Shown: positions 22,740 to 35,211, counted from the first letter of the stretch. The stretch: 64,000 nucleotides of DNA from Branchiostoma floridae (GCF_000003815.2 NC_049979.1:2939353-3003352), one strand, 5' to 3'. The notes: generated by a model from the letters alone, not told the origin. Numbers and translations are program-made.

Positions 22740-23630
22740 TGTACCATTTTGGGGGTGTGTGCTTCAAAAACATACCAGTCCTGTATTTGCTTTTTGTCAA
22801 TCAAATGTTTCAAAGGTCCTACAACCATCAGACTTTAACCATGTGCAGTTATTTTGGGACACATTATTAACACATGGGCCCAGTGCTTTTTGGCCAAGGC
22901 AAGCCAAGTGATAACGACAAATAACAGTAAGTATACGCCAGCAATGTATTTTGTTTGATCTCATATTCTTCAAGATGAATGGCTGAATTTACATAACAGA
23001 ATGAAAACAAGAGTGATTCAGAAGAGGAAATTTTGTAATTTTCGTTTGCACAGTTTCAGGGCTGTGGTTTTACAGAATACTCAGGGTTCTATTCTGTGAT
23101 CCTGCAACTTTAATCATCATCTTTTGGGGCTATGGGGGTTGATTTTGAAACGTGGATGCTCTTTGTACAACCTTGTCTTTAGCACTTACACACATGGCTT
23201 TGGAGTCGTGATGATAAAACCGTCGGCTTGTATATGTATGTGCATCGGCAGACAGGTAATAAATACATTTACTGCAAATACAAGGGAGGCTCGAAGGCTT
23301 ATTGCAGGTAACAGTTGGCAATGACAGGTTGAGGACAGTATACTGTATAATAAAAAACAAGCTTTTACCTTAAAGCAACTTGAGGAGTAAGGTTATGGGA
23401 AAGAGTGGAAGATGAAATGCTCCTCTTTTTTCTATAGCATAATGCTCTTTTTTTTAAACCATGAGCAGAGCTTATTTGTATGAATTGCTTCTCTTGCTTT
23501 CAGTCATTGACTAAACATTGGGCTTTACCGCCTAGTGTTTGGGAGTTGTTTTTAAAACGCTGCCTTGTTAGGGTCTGGGTGCTTTCTGTGTAATCAGCCA
23601 GGCATCCCTACTCTTTCACATGCTCCCGAC
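22740..23630. other. intron sequence, nothing recognised
   Basis: AT-rich intronic sequence directly after the bHLH donor. No repeat boundary, exon or RNA gene was identified. Confidence 0.45.
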
Positions 23631-23639
23631 ACTGAACTC

Positions 23640-23990
23640 AGGATAATGAAATTGTCGGCTTGTACGCAGGGAGGCCCTTTATACAGCGGAGTCATATGAC
23701 GGGAGTATAATGGGATCTGTAATGCTCAGATGCGAACCGTTATGTAATTATATCAATCTGTCCGGGACTATTTATTGTCAATTTGATGTTACAAGCCAGG
23801 GCCTGTGCCTGTAGTAGGCCTGATCGTATCTCGCTGCTGCGTCGTAATTCTCGCAGACAATTACCCGGGTATCTTTTGTCCCGATCACGATGAGTAAAAG
23901 GGTCGGCATGCCGGTGTTATTAAGCCGACTGCAGTAGCTCCCGTGCAATTGGCGGGGCAGGATCCCTGCCTTAATTCTGCCTTATTAGTC
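23640..23990. promoter_or_regulatory. candidate conserved non-coding island with second 32-bp motif
   Basis: Non-repetitive, CpG-containing sequence with GCCCTTTATACAGCGG, GTTATGTAATTATATCAATC and CGCAGACAATTACCCGGG, plus the 32-bp motif at 23948-23979 shared with 21717-21748. Motif content is homeodomain-like (TAATTA, CAATTA). The enhancer role is inferred. Confidence 0.35.
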
Positions 23991-24908
23991 GGTCTCCCAT
24001 AGTTTATTTCTTCAGAGCCTTCTCCAAATGCGTTGAGCAGTCTGGGCAGGGTTGTGGTATGGGCCCGAGGATTGGGACGTCGGCTTGGATGTTGTGGTAG
24101 CCCACACCAAAGGCTGGCCGTGAGCCTGTGTTTTGGGGGAAGGTTTGTTCACACACTCTGAAGGAAATCCTCCCTCTAGGCCAGGGCAACACCATATACT
24201 GTTTCTCAGACATTTTGTAATGGGAAAAACAACCCAAATTGTCTTGGAAATGTTACTATCTTTATTGAGAATGTGATTTTTGAATAAAGACCAAGTAACT
24301 CTTAATGTCATTTAATGGTAAAAATACTCATATAAAATTGTTAGTTTACATATTATACTGCAAAGGAGAGATACCATCATAGGGATCAAAGAAAACAAAA
24401 TCCATACCCATCAACACAACATAGTTAAGGTTGTCTGCTTGGACATATCTGTTGATAGTATTTCAAATTTCATATTTATATAGACTTACTCCCCAAGAGG
24501 TCATTGTCTCGTTACATCTGATGATCATACTTAAAACCTGAAAAGTTATTGGGAAACCTTGAATTGAAATCCCTGACCATGTTGACTGTAAGGTCCTGCA
24601 CAAAAACTATTTGTCGATTTTATAAAAAAATTGTTTCACCGCATGAATTCAAAACACTGACGTCCAGTTGGCTATCTGTCAAAACCACAGGTATGGTGTC
24701 AGAGATACCAGGAGCAGAACAACTAAATAATCTTAGACTAAATAAACAGCTTGAAAATGATAAGACAAGGGAAGGGTTATCAGCATGAATTACTGTTGCT
24801 ATGTGCCAAACTGCTTTATGAGCCTCTGCAATCTTTAGTTTAGTTTAGTTTGCAGTATTCAACTCAGGCAACAAAGAACAGATTTAAAGTTCAGAATCAT
24901 GGTCATGT

Positions 24909-25234
24909 AAGGCCTAGGGAAAAAATATAATTGTGTTTCCTGTTTCAGTCTTGAAAAAAATTAGGGTCGCTATAGGTAGGTATTAGTATTTTTTTCTTTT
25001 TTTCTTTGTTTCAAAATCTGGCCAAAACTCTAGTGGTGCAATACAGTAATACTGAAATGCAAGAGAACAATATATTTTCAAAGTTAACTTTGATTCTATG
25101 TATAATAGTTACAAATCTGTGGATACATTTATCCTTCATTAGATAGGACAAGCAGGACAAAAAAGGCATGGATTGGCAGGTTTTTTTAGGGTCGGTCGGG
25201 AAACAGGAAACACAACATTTCTTTACCAAGGCCT
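24909..25234. mobile_element. MITE with AAGGCCTAG ends
   Basis: The left end AAGGCCTAGGGAAAAAATAT...GTGTTTCCTGTTTC pairs with the right end GAAACAGGAAACACAAC...CCAAGGCCTAAC, giving about 38-bp terminal inverted repeats. TTAGGGTCG occurs just inside each end in opposite senses. It is non-coding, and the target duplication is unclear. Confidence 0.7.
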
Positions 25235-25804
25235 AACTGTTGCATGGGGACACTGGCCTTTGTGCTGCCCTCCTGGGCAGGAAAACTGGACGGATATCAC
25301 ACATCGATCCCTGATCATCGTGGTCATCAAAAATGTCTTAAAATTTTCATGTCTTAGGGACTGTTAATGCTCCTGGAGTATTGATTTATTGGCTATTGTT
25401 ATATATTATTGATCTGAACATTAGAAGGCCAATATCTTGGCTGGCGGATTAGCGAAGTTGAAGGGGTCACAAAGTTTTATTGCCGGAAGCTGAGGAGTTT
25501 TAGGGGGTTCAGGAGTAGAAAAATTCTGTCCTTCACAGATTACGAAAACTACTTGTAATGCAGGGGGATATACTTTTAATTTTCTATCAACGTTTAGCCC
25601 TTTTTTTAATGACATCTTTTGTGCTTACATACATATATTTTTATTTGATGATATATGATTTATCTACATAGCATGTTTGAGTGTTAATGGAAATGTTGTA
25701 CATCCTGTGACATTCATTAAAACCTTTTTTGTGAGTAAGGTCTAATTATCAGAGTTTGTTCAACAGGGAGATTGAAAAACAGTAGAATGTAGTTCACTTT
25801 AAAC

Positions 25805-25960
25805 CTGTGCAGACGTGGGTGCAGAGAGGAAAGTTGTGTTCAGGGCCTTTACCACATCCAAGGACACAAGACACAAGATGGGTAGCATGACGAGATTTGA
25901 ACCCAGGACCTCTGGATTCTGGGTTAAACACCCTGCAGTTATGCCAAATAACCACACATA
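25805..25960 (-). mobile_element. tRNA-derived SINE copy (minus orientation)
   Basis: On the minus strand it reads GGCATAACTGCAGGGTG...AGAGGTCCTGGGTTCAAATC (B-box-like GGTTCAAAT), then ...CCCATCTTGTGTCTTG...AAAGGCCCTGAACACAACTTTCC. The same landmarks in the same order occur in the copy at 47600-47800 on the plus strand. It is a short, diverged, non-coding element. Confidence 0.6.
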
Positions 25961-26299
25961 TCTTGATGAAAAATACAAAAACATTCACATGGTCCTTAAA
26001 CAGGCGTCTATCAGTCACCGAAACGTTAGCAAGTAAGTTAAACCTGGTTGTGTACAGGAATTCTCCTATATCCTATATTCTTACCAACGGTTGAACCTTA
26101 TGAAATTATTTTCGGAAGTGCCTTAAACAGTTTCAGTCTCCAGCATTGGTACCATGTGGAGGTATTTCTACCAATATATACACAGAGCCAATGTTAGTGT
26201 AACAAATGATACAGGAAGACCCGAAGGTCCTTTGTGATTGGATTTTTAAAAGGATACTTGGCATCCTAGTTAAGCCCTGGCAGCTTTTCTCTTATCTTC

Positions 26300-26650
26300 A
26301 GGTTCAAGTTCATTCAAGTTCACACTGTTTTCATTGGCTCGGAAAGCTCTGAATACAAGCCAGCATACGTGACATAAACGGAGCATATTCTATGTATTAT
26401 ATTTACATGCGTTGAAAAATACACAGTGCGATGTTTGCCGTAGTATGACATAGAACAACAAACCCGTGACCCCGATCTGCTACGGCAGCTCCCATTGGCT
26501 GGGAGCCACGCCGTCATGCTTACCCCTGCCCCCTGGTGTGTGCATGGGCCCGACCCGAAGCCATTTATATGTCTATCTGTCAAAAACAATCGGTCTCACC
26601 ACACGGAAATAAACGGCTTCCCTGCATTATTTACACAGCAAAAAAACGTT
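26300..26650. promoter_or_regulatory. candidate conserved non-coding island
   Basis: Balanced non-repetitive sequence including CCCATTGGCTGGGAGCC (inverted CCAAT box) and GAAGCCATTTATATGTC. Short frames on both strands carry no domain. Regulatory function is inferred from composition only. Confidence 0.22.
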
Positions 26651-27676
26651 CTTTTAAGCAGCGGTGTAGTTAGAATTTAGTGTTGGCTTTAGGAAAGGAA
26701 AAATGATAATATTTACAAACATGTACATGTAGTTGGTGTAATTTTCCTGCATGTCTGTCTAGCTTGGTGGTAATACCACACACACACAGCCGGCTGCCCT
26801 ATTTACATGGCAATAATTGATATCTTACAGCATCTGACATGATGTACATAAATCTACAACCTAATGAGGTTTGTGGTCTTGTGGGGTGCAGTTTTCAGGC
26901 AGAATAACTAGTACATACATTAGGGGACAGACCAGGATTTGTGTCTGTGTGAGGGGGGCATGAAAATATAGGCTTGACACTAAGATTTCATGTAATTTCT
27001 GTTTTTTGTCTTTCTTTTCGTGCTACTCTTTTGTTTGTTTTGTAACTTCTCGGTGTATCTTTTTGCGCTTTGTTATTTTGGAACACTACAACCCTCCTCT
27101 ATTTCCTGGACTGTCCCTAACATTAGCATAAGTTTGCATTGTGCTTTTTGTACGACCAATATAGTATTTCTCCCATAGTTCATTTGCAGATACCTACAGA
27201 GCTTCTTGGAATTTCAAGTTGTTCTGAAGACTTTGAGGACCAAACTCAATCCCAGCCATAAATTTTATGAATAACTACAGGCATGTTTCAGTCTGGGGGG
27301 AAAATTTAGCGTCTTGCCAATATCGTCTACAGAGAGCTTTCAAGGAGACATCTATGACGCTGTTAACTGTAATTTGATTTTCCGTAATGAGGATATGATG
27401 TATATATAATGTATATTGATAGAATTTGCACAGATGATCGTATCCTTTGTGTATTCCTGGCATACAAAACTGATGAGATGAAAAATTGTTGAAATCTGAC
27501 TAAAATTGATCAAGGTACAAATAGAGAAATGTTTGGGAAAACATCATTTTTCAAAATCTTTTTGACTTAAAGATGTTAAGTCTCATTTTCTTACACACAT
27601 GCAGAATAGTTATTGTTTTATGATGCTCAACGGGTTATTGCCATCACTCCAAATTACTGTACCGAATTTTTGCCTG

Positions 27677-28007
27677 AGGCCACACCAATTCTATTTGTTG
27701 TTTCTCAAATATTTTCAGAAAAAAATGGGTCGGTCGGTCGAAAAAAAATAAAGTAAAAACTTTTCAAAAAGTAGGAGAGATCGGACAGGAAAATCTAAAC
27801 TTTCAACATTTAGGGAGTCTCTGGTAGCAAAGTCCAAAGTTTGAAGAAAAATGATAAATGTACCATCCAAAATATGCACAAAGTCATACAGCTACTGGAA
27901 TTTGAGGCCCATACTTAATTTGAGAAAGCAAAGGCAGTGAATTTCTGTCAACTTGGAAAAAAAAGGTTGGGATATCCGAGAAACAACAAATAAAATTGGT
28001 GTGACCT
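27677..28007. mobile_element. MITE with AGGCCACACCAATT ends
   Basis: The left end AGGCCACACCAATTCTATTT, then GTTGTTTCTCAAATAT, is mirrored at the right by GGATATCCGAGAAACAACAA, then ATAAAATTGGTGTGACCT, giving about 36-bp terminal inverted repeats around a non-coding interior. Solo ends of the same family occur elsewhere in the window (see findings). Confidence 0.8.
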
Positions 28008-28353
28008 GACGAATTTGAATAACTGCAACGTTGCTCCCCAGTACAAACCTACCGATTGGGGATGAGACAAGCCAGTCAGGCATGCGCGTATCTTGTCAGT
28101 GAGATCGGCTGCACCTTAGGTAATTATACCAGGGATCAGATTACAATGCCATCTTCCCAGGTAGAGATCGCATTTCCTGATGTAAGGGCCAGATTCCATC
28201 AAGGCCATAAAAGCTCCTCTGTCCTCGTTGGCAGAATTTGTGACAGACAAAATAATTGGGTCAAATCAATCCTTGGTATTTTTTGTGCTGCTTTACTTTT
28301 AGGCTGGGGATTCCATGCATTGGACAAAGGGTCAGGGCAACCTGTCCTTCTTG

Positions 28354-28577
28354 TAGCGCTAGTTCACCTTTATTCGCGGGGTAACCTTTATCTGTTGTAT
28401 TAACACCAGGGTATTTTGGGGTATCAAGTCGAGGGACAGTGGTCTCAAACTGATTTAATATTATATTGAAAAAAAAAATGCAATTTGAGACCACCGTCCA
28501 TCAATGTGATATCCCAAAATATCCTGTTTTTAGGTACAACGGATATGGGTTACTCTGCGAATAAAGGTGAACTAGAA
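28354..28577. mobile_element. palindromic MITE, family P, copy 5
   Basis: Ends are TAGCGCTAGTTCACCTTTATT and GAATAAAGGTGAACTAGAA. The centre holds GTCGAGGGACAGTGGTCTCAA facing TTTGAGACCACCGTCCATC. A 200-bp-class hairpin with a short A-rich loop. Confidence 0.82.
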
Positions 28578-28689
28578 TTCAGATATCTAGTCACTCAAGA
28601 CAATCTTGAGAAGGCCTCTGTAACAATGTCTTTTTAATGTGGCAGTATACTGTATTATGGCACTCGGTGGAATTATTAGAGCTAGTTGA

Positions 28690-28970
28690 TGTAATATTCT
28701 CGCCTGTTCCATTACATTGGGTCAAATCATAATCATCATATACCAACAGTAGTCATGGCAACTGGCCAGTTAAATATGTCAATAGAGATTTTTTGCCTGG
28801 GGCATTCTGGGAGGAAATGTGTGCGGTTGTGGCCAGCGAGGAAATTATCCGATTGTCGGCTGCTGATTGGGTGGCTACGAGCCGTCCACGTTGTGTTGCT
28901 GCAGTTGCCAAAACTCGTAAATCAGCCCCATACTATACTATAGGGAGATGGCAACAGGGTCCTGAGCGTT
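28690..28970. promoter_or_regulatory. candidate conserved non-coding island
   Basis: Balanced non-repetitive sequence with GTCATGGCAACTGGCCAG (an X-box-like GTnnCnnnGCAAC arrangement is only partial) and GGTCAAATCATAATCATC. There is no coding signal. The role is inferred. Confidence 0.22.
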
Positions 28971-28984
28971 TGGTAGTGTGCATA

Positions 28985-29130
28985 TATTCCAGCGGTTAGT
29001 GACCCGGCCTCTAGTCTGGACCAAGGTTTGGAGTTTGATTGAACCATGGCTGTTATCGTTAAAACAACATGCATGCTACTGGAAAGGGTTGCAGTCCTTG
29101 GGACGGTCCACTGTTCATTGAGCTTGTGGG
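28985..29130 (+). mobile_element. possible tRNA-derived SINE remnant
   Basis: CAGCGGTTAGTGACCCGG resembles a tRNA A-box region, and GGAGTTTGATTGAACC a decayed B box about 45 bp later. It is followed by GTTGCAGTCCTTGGGACGG, like the body of the SINEs at 25805 and 47600. The match is weak. Confidence 0.35.
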
Positions 29131-29832
29131 AAAGACCTTGGGGAATTCTTCCTTTAAGTAATTAACCTGGGAATACTGTATATTATACTAGTAGCATTGG
29201 TCTTCTCTGTCATGACCAGTGGAAGATATTTTCAGTGAGCTTATTTGCACCTTGCATTTGTCTGTTGTGTCTCTCTTCTTCTTGACAAGTACCTGTAAAA
29301 TCTTCTATGACAGGAAGTACAGTGTAATTTACTTATATATGTATCCTCTTCCTCTCTAGGGAGACAATGTAGTTATATCTACTTGTTATCATTTATTTAT
29401 TATAGTTATTAGAAGGCTAGGGTAATAGGGCCAAGTTGTTACTTCTGAACTGAACTGTTACTTCTTTGCGCTTATTTGTGTGTTTTTATTCATTGAATAT
29501 TATTGTTTTAAGTTGGCCATTTTAGTTGCCAAATTTTCAGTGGTCAGATATACATTTGTTACACATAATTTTACTTAAAAAAAAAGATTGCCTGAACAAA
29601 AAACAAACAACAACAACATTCGGACAGAACTCTCTAACTATCAGGTACAGTTCCATGACCATCATATGCATCATACTATATAACAGGCACATGGATTTAA
29701 GGAGTCTTTCCTATGACAGCAAAATGGGAATAATGAAACTAATTCATTGATTTGCAGTATCATCAGTTATGTCAACTCTCATAATACCACTGGGTGCCAT
29801 TTTACCGCCTCATCAGAAAAACATTGTTATAT

Positions 29833-30203
29833 CAGGGCTCGAAATTCACTTTTGGGATTAGGTGCACTGGTAAACCCAGCTTAAAAAATTGGGTGCACCA
29901 AGAAATTTTTGGGTGCACCACTTAAATTTAAGTAATAACCTAATAATAAAACTTAGTTTGTTACTTAGTTACAGGCTATCAACTCCTTAGGCTATCAAAA
30001 CAAGTACCATGACAAACATTTTTATTATCTTTCTAACACTTAGATGTCAAGAATATGATGTATACTAGTACACTTTGATATCTTTACATACATGTGTCAA
30101 ATTATATTTGGGTGCACCCTGTGCACCCACAGAAAATAATTGGGTGAACAGCTCCAATTTTGGGTGCACCTGGGTGCACATGCACCCAGTATTTAGAGCC
30201 CTG
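29833..30203. mobile_element. hAT-like MITE with CAGGGCTCGAAAT ends
   Basis: It starts CAGGGCTCGAAATTC and ends TATTTAGAGCCCTG. Multiple GGGTGCACC motifs lie just inside both ends (29872-29925 and 30107-30185), in the style of subterminal transposase-binding repeats of hAT elements. Only an imperfect TATAT-like flank is seen as a duplication. Non-coding. Confidence 0.75.
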
Positions 30204-30469
30204 TATATATGGTATAGGACTTCTCAAGATTGTCTTCAACACCTAAATATCTGGAGTGTGCTTACCTCAGGATTACTTATACTACATTGGTACATCTCTT
30301 CAAATTATCTTATTATATTCCTGTGGCAGTATTAGTAGTATCACACCCGGTGGAATCATGACTTTAAAAAGAGATAATGAGAGTTGATGTTACACACGTA
30401 AACATGTTACTTGAGATTCAAACATACATACATACATAACTTTTATCATACAACCTTTTTTATACCAAA

Positions 30470-30745
30470 GATCTTGAGATTTTTAAATCTTGAGATGTTT
30501 TAACTTGATCTTGATATGTATTGACTTGATCTTGAGATGTTTCAGAAAAATCTTAAGATGCTTTCCAAAAATCTCAAGATGTTTTAAAAGTTGGTTTGAA
30601 AAAGTCGTGCGTCCCGAAATGTATTAAAGAATCTTGAGAAAGATCTGAAAGTTCTTCAGATACTAGTAGTTATGAAAAATCTCAAGATTGTTTCGAAAAA
30701 GCTCAATGTTGTCTCATAAAGTCTCAAGATTGTCATAAAAAAAGA
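30470..30745. repeat. cluster of ATCTTGAGAT / ATCTCAAGAT decamers
   Basis: About a dozen near-palindromic decamers built on TCTTGAGA and its inverse TCTCAAGA occur at irregular 15-40 bp spacing, in a TGTTT/GAAAA-rich background. The first half has mainly one orientation and the second half mainly the other. No known element was recognised. Confidence 0.6.
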
Positions 30746-30749
30746 TTTC

Positions 30750-32300
30750 ACACAAATTTTCAATGAGGTGGGAAGACCCCCGCTAGGGGTCATTGTGATC
30801 GCTGTACCTTTTAAGCTGTAAATGGTCAAAAGCATTAGTCCAAAGTATTCTGCTCAGTCCAAGAATAATCTGCTCGCTGTTATATACAGCATGCCCTAAA
30901 AGCACAATGTTGTCAATGGATAATCAAATGGTGGAATTGTAGTCCATGTATGATCAGAGGAAAACAAGCTTTAGTAATTTCTTAAACAAAAAAATACTGC
31001 AAGACTTGATGAAATGAAATTGATGACATTCTCATTCATACACCCAAACCTAGAAAAGAAAACTTTTTTACAGTTCATTCTCTTGTAACATTACCAGATT
31101 GTAATTTTTCTGTTTTAGGACAATTTGTCATATAACATTTCATGTGAGTTTTTTTGGCCTGTAGATGTAATAGGTATGGATTTACAGAGTCTGGCATACT
31201 ATTAATCATAAATGTATATCAGGTGTGCCACTTTTATTAGTACTAAGCACAATCATTCTCTGTTTTAATCATTTCATAATCAACAGTGATTATATTTCTG
31301 TTTATACTCCCAAGTCATGGATTAAGCCTCAAGAGGAATGACTGTCACCTCTTCGTTAGTTAATGAACATCTTTATAAACAGTGGATAACAACAACAATT
31401 AGAGTAAACAAATTATCAATATATAGCTATAGTCATGAACACTAACTGTGTACAAAATGCAGTACATAGAAATCACATGTAGTTGATATATACATACATG
31501 TAGCTTATTCAACTTGTACATTTTAGCACATGTATGAATATTCAACAGGAAACATTGAGTATTTTACGATCCAGTAGGACAGGCATCGATTAGATCCTAT
31601 TGTGTAAAGAAAGATGGATGTTATCCTGTACAATTATAGCAATCAAACGCATGAGTAAAAGTTGGATAGAGATTTTACTAATGGTATGTTGAAAGGCTGA
31701 TATATATCCTTCCAAAGACAAATATTTTCTTTTGCTTTCCAGAGGTTGTAGATTTAGTGTCCACACAAGTTTAATTTGCTGGTTCTAAGATCTGTTGGAT
31801 ATATGCTTACCTGGAAAATTAAAATGAAAAAAAAAAACAGTTTTGGTACACATTTTGTAGAAGATAATCAATGGATTGGGTGGACAAAAGTTAGATAAGA
31901 AGTTAATGTTTTCAAGTTTTTTTTTGCTGCCAAAATTATCTTGAGAACAATGTTTGTATGTGTAAGGCCTATCTAAAATCACATATTTGATTTAAAAAAG
32001 GCAACTTTCCCAATATGAATGGGGAACCAGTGAAACAAGTTATTAACTTGCCCTGGCCTGAGTTGTAGTTTGGTTCAGGGTCTTCTCTCTCAGTATCAGT
32101 GTTTACATAATCTGTCTTGCTGTCAGACCTGGTCCTGTAAAGTTGGTTATGTATGATGTTAAGGATGGGAGAATCACAGGCCCCCTGGGACAGTGCCGTA
32201 TTATCCACTCATGAGGATAACGTTACATCATATATCAGCCGCAATCTACCCAGAAGTGCTGATATTTTCTGCATGGTTTTTTCAACGGGTTTGTTCAATG
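30750..32300. other. AT-rich intron sequence, nothing recognised
   Basis: Unique-looking AT-rich intronic sequence without exons, RNA genes or repeats that I can delimit. Confidence 0.45.
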
Positions 32301-32626
32301 CAAGGCCCAGGGTTGTAGCCAGCCTAAAATCATTTTCCGTCCCCTCAATTTTGAATTTTATCGAGATTCGCTCCTAGGGGGGTCTGGGGCCATGCTCCCC
32401 TGGAAAATCTAGACTCTCTGAAATGCTGCTATTTCCTGCATTTTAAGGTGTAAAGTTTGCTGGTAAACTAAGCTGTTCATTAGTTTTAGTGACAAATTAC
32501 ACAAGGAGGACAACTTTACATATTGCTTTTTGTCCATCACAGAGGACGAAATGGGCAAAAACTTTTTCCGTCCCGAGCTGCAAATTCCGTCAAAGGACGG
32601 GCTCTGGCTACAACCCTGGCAAGGCC
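32300..32626. mobile_element. hAT-type MITE with perfect 8-bp target duplication
   Basis: The element 32308-32618 begins CAGGGTTGTAGCCAGC and ends GGCTCTGGCTACAACCCTG read inward as its inverse (GCTACAACCCTG on the + strand). Both sides are flanked by GCAAGGCC (32300-32307 and 32619-32626). CA...TG ends with an 8-bp duplication are the hallmark of hAT elements. The second subterminal pair is CCGTCCC (32337) and GGACGG (32595). Non-coding, so mobilised in trans. Confidence 0.88.
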
Positions 32627-33049
32627 ATTTTACCACTCCTAGGCAATGAACTGATTTGATGGATGGTGGGAATTACTACGCTAGAAGATAGCAATGAACA
32701 CTGGGTTCGAAGGCTTGAAGATTATATACAGGAGGGAAACAGTTGTCATCGAGAGACATCCAATCTTTGGCTTTAGCTGTAGAAGGACTTAGAGACTGGT
32801 AATTGAACAGTAGAACGATGTGAGCTAGAAAATAACCTTACTATAGGTGTTATGCTAAAAGGCTCTGTAAAATGCAATTTTGAAAATCTAGTGGAAACCT
32901 TACAGTAGAGGTCTTTTTCACTGTATTAAGTTAAAATTGAAACATGTCAGTTGAACAGTAGTAGTAACGTTATAAAGGAAACACTTACATTACATATTTT
33001 CCCAATTTTTTGTTGTTACAATTTAATGGCATACTTTTGACCACTTGGC

Positions 33050-33165
33050 AGCAGCTTTGTATAATTTTCTGTACGGTTGAAACTTTTTTTAATTTTGCAA
33101 ATTGACCAAAATTGATGAGAGCATGCATGTCATCCATGTAATCAAATTGACATGGCCTAATTTGT
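33050..33165. repeat. repeat homologous to 62490-62605
   Basis: Both places share AAAATTGATG/AAAATTAATG, GCATG..TGTCATC.ATGTAAT and ATCAAAT.GACATGGCCT in the same order. They are probably one end of a decayed transposon of the GGCCACACC family. Confidence 0.5.
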
Positions 33166-33349
33166 TTCCCTTGGTAGAATATCAAACTTATTATGAACAT
33201 AATGATGATCCCTAATGCCGCACCAATGACATTTTAGAGTAACAAAAACTAAATATTTAGCAAGTGGGCCAGATAAAAAAGGGGTCTAGGTCAGGAAAAC
33301 TTTAGTCTGACAATATCATATCTGAATCTCCAAAACTGTACTTTAAAGA

Positions 33350-33568
33350 TAACGCCAGCTCACCTTTCTCCTTGGGGTAACCTACATGCATATCTATTGT
33401 TTTTTAAAACAGTATTTAGATCATTCCAGATCGTTGGATGGCAGTGTCAAATCACAAAATGTAGCATTTTCAAACCAGTCTATTTACTTGATATCCCTAA
33501 ATATACTTTGTATACCCCTTTAAAAAATGGATATAGGTTACCCCACAGATAAAGGTGAACTAGCGTTA
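33350..33568. mobile_element. palindromic MITE, family P, copy 6
   Basis: Ends are TAACGCCAGCTCACCTTTCTC and GATAAAGGTGAACTAGCGTTA. Arms share GTAACCTAC...TCTATTG and ATGGATATAGGTTACC. It may be nested inside an older element bounded by GCCGCACCAATGACATT (33217) and AATGACATTGTTGGTGCCC (to 33664). Confidence 0.82.
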
Positions 33569-33779
33569 CATTTTGTTTACCCTCTGACTGTTTTGCTGTT
33601 GATGTTACAGTCAATATCTATATACACTAAAATCCAAAACCAACAAATGACATTGTTGGTGCCCACCCAAACATGCTAAAATCATTCATAGCTCCTTGGC
33701 TATTGCCTATGTGCTGCACATCTACGTATACAATAGAAGAATTTGGGACGGCTGCAGCTCAAAAAGCCATTAGAAAATG

Positions 33780-34340
33780 TCTTTAACCCCTGCAAACATC
33801 CCAATAAAACGGGGCAGGCTCGCGAGAACGATGCACCTTTCACATGTTTGGCCCGGGTGCATACCTACAATGAGATTTCCGTTCATTATTTCCCATCCCC
33901 AGAAGCTCCGGGCACCTAATAGACTCTCCTAGCATGAAAGGGGAGAGAGATTCGGTTATCAGGGAGCAGAATTGGGTTCGCCCGGTTTAATATTAACGAA
34001 GGACAGGTGAATCTGGTTATCCTTCTCATCCCTGCGCCACTTGGCTCTCCTCCCAAATCTTCCTCCAAGACGCGACAGAAACATCTATTGACCCCCCTGT
34101 TCTCCATTTTGCTGTCTGTAAGGAGTTCAGGTGCGCGCGCGGCCATGCAGCCGAGTCGATTAGCATAGACAGACAATTTATTACGGCGGCTCGGTGGAAG
34201 AAATAAATCGTCTGCAGGAAGGTTGGGGCACGGGGCGCAAATTATCTGTGGGAACAGCGGCCCTGATGGTCGCTTATTATATCAACATCCCCCGAGACAC
34301 CAGTAAGACCGGCCACGGCGCTCTAAATCACTCCCTGACA
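33780..34340. promoter_or_regulatory. candidate conserved non-coding island
   Basis: This is one of the clearest balanced, CpG-containing, repeat-free islands. It has TTCGTTAATATTAAACC-type inversions (GGTTTAATATTAACG at 33982), AGACAATTTATTACGGCGG and GCGGATTAAATACGAGAG. Boundaries with AT-rich flanks are fairly sharp. No reading frame looks like a protein. The enhancer assignment is inference. Confidence 0.35.
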
Positions 34341-34993
34341 TTTTGAAAGGTTTGTCTCCTCGCGGATTAAATACGAGAGCCCGCCAAGCAGAGGGTAGGC
34401 TCGGGTTGATCCGCTGTTGGAGCGTTCCGTAGTTTTTTTCCGTTCCGTTCGTACTTTTGAGGATGCTTGAAGCTTGGGCAGAAGGAGGTAGCAGAATACC
34501 AGGTCTAAAGGGTGTCTTTTAAAGATTGATAGGGTTTGCGGCTTAAGAACAGGATGGCTCACCTATAAGTTGATGAGGGATGCCGCAAGATTGTTGACAA
34601 GACTTTGGAATATCTTGTGTCTACTTTTAGTCTTTTTTAAACCTTTCTGTATTCAATGGAGGGCACTTTCAAGCCTTCAAAGTGAGTAAGTTTATTCAAA
34701 AAGCTTATAGTTACTGTAGTGCTTTTGTTGTCGCCATGAGGGAAGGGTCAGAGAAATTATATAACATAGATCCAGATTACACATATTATCACACATATAT
34801 ATACATGGTACAAGGCTCAGAATAGAGCAAAGCTGGTACATGTATGTGGTTCGTGTTTGTTCATTTTGTTTATTTTTACTACTTTGATAGTCTCTTAAAT
34901 GAAGCCATGGTAGATCATGGGACGGTGTGCATACACACGCAGATTATAAAATTGACAAGGAAAAGAAAACATAATGCTCAGCATGGTTACATG

Positions 34994-35211
34994 TAACGCA
35001 GGGTCACCTTTATCCGTTGGGTAACCTTTATCTGTTGTTTTTGAAAACAGGTTATTTCGGCATATCAAGTCAGTATGTGGTAGTTTTAAACTGCAATATC
35101 TTGGGAATATTGCAATTTGAAACCAACGTCCGTCAACTTGATATCACCAAACACCTTCTTTTAAAAGCAATGGATATAGGTCACCAAACGGTTAAAGGTG
35201 AATCAGCATTA
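34994..35211. mobile_element. palindromic MITE, family P, copy 7
   Basis: Ends are TAACGCAGGGTCACCTTTATC and GGTTAAAGGTGAATCAGCATTA. The centre is CTGCAATATCTTGGGAATATTGCAATTTG. Outer bases are diverged but arm pairing is retained. Confidence 0.8.
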
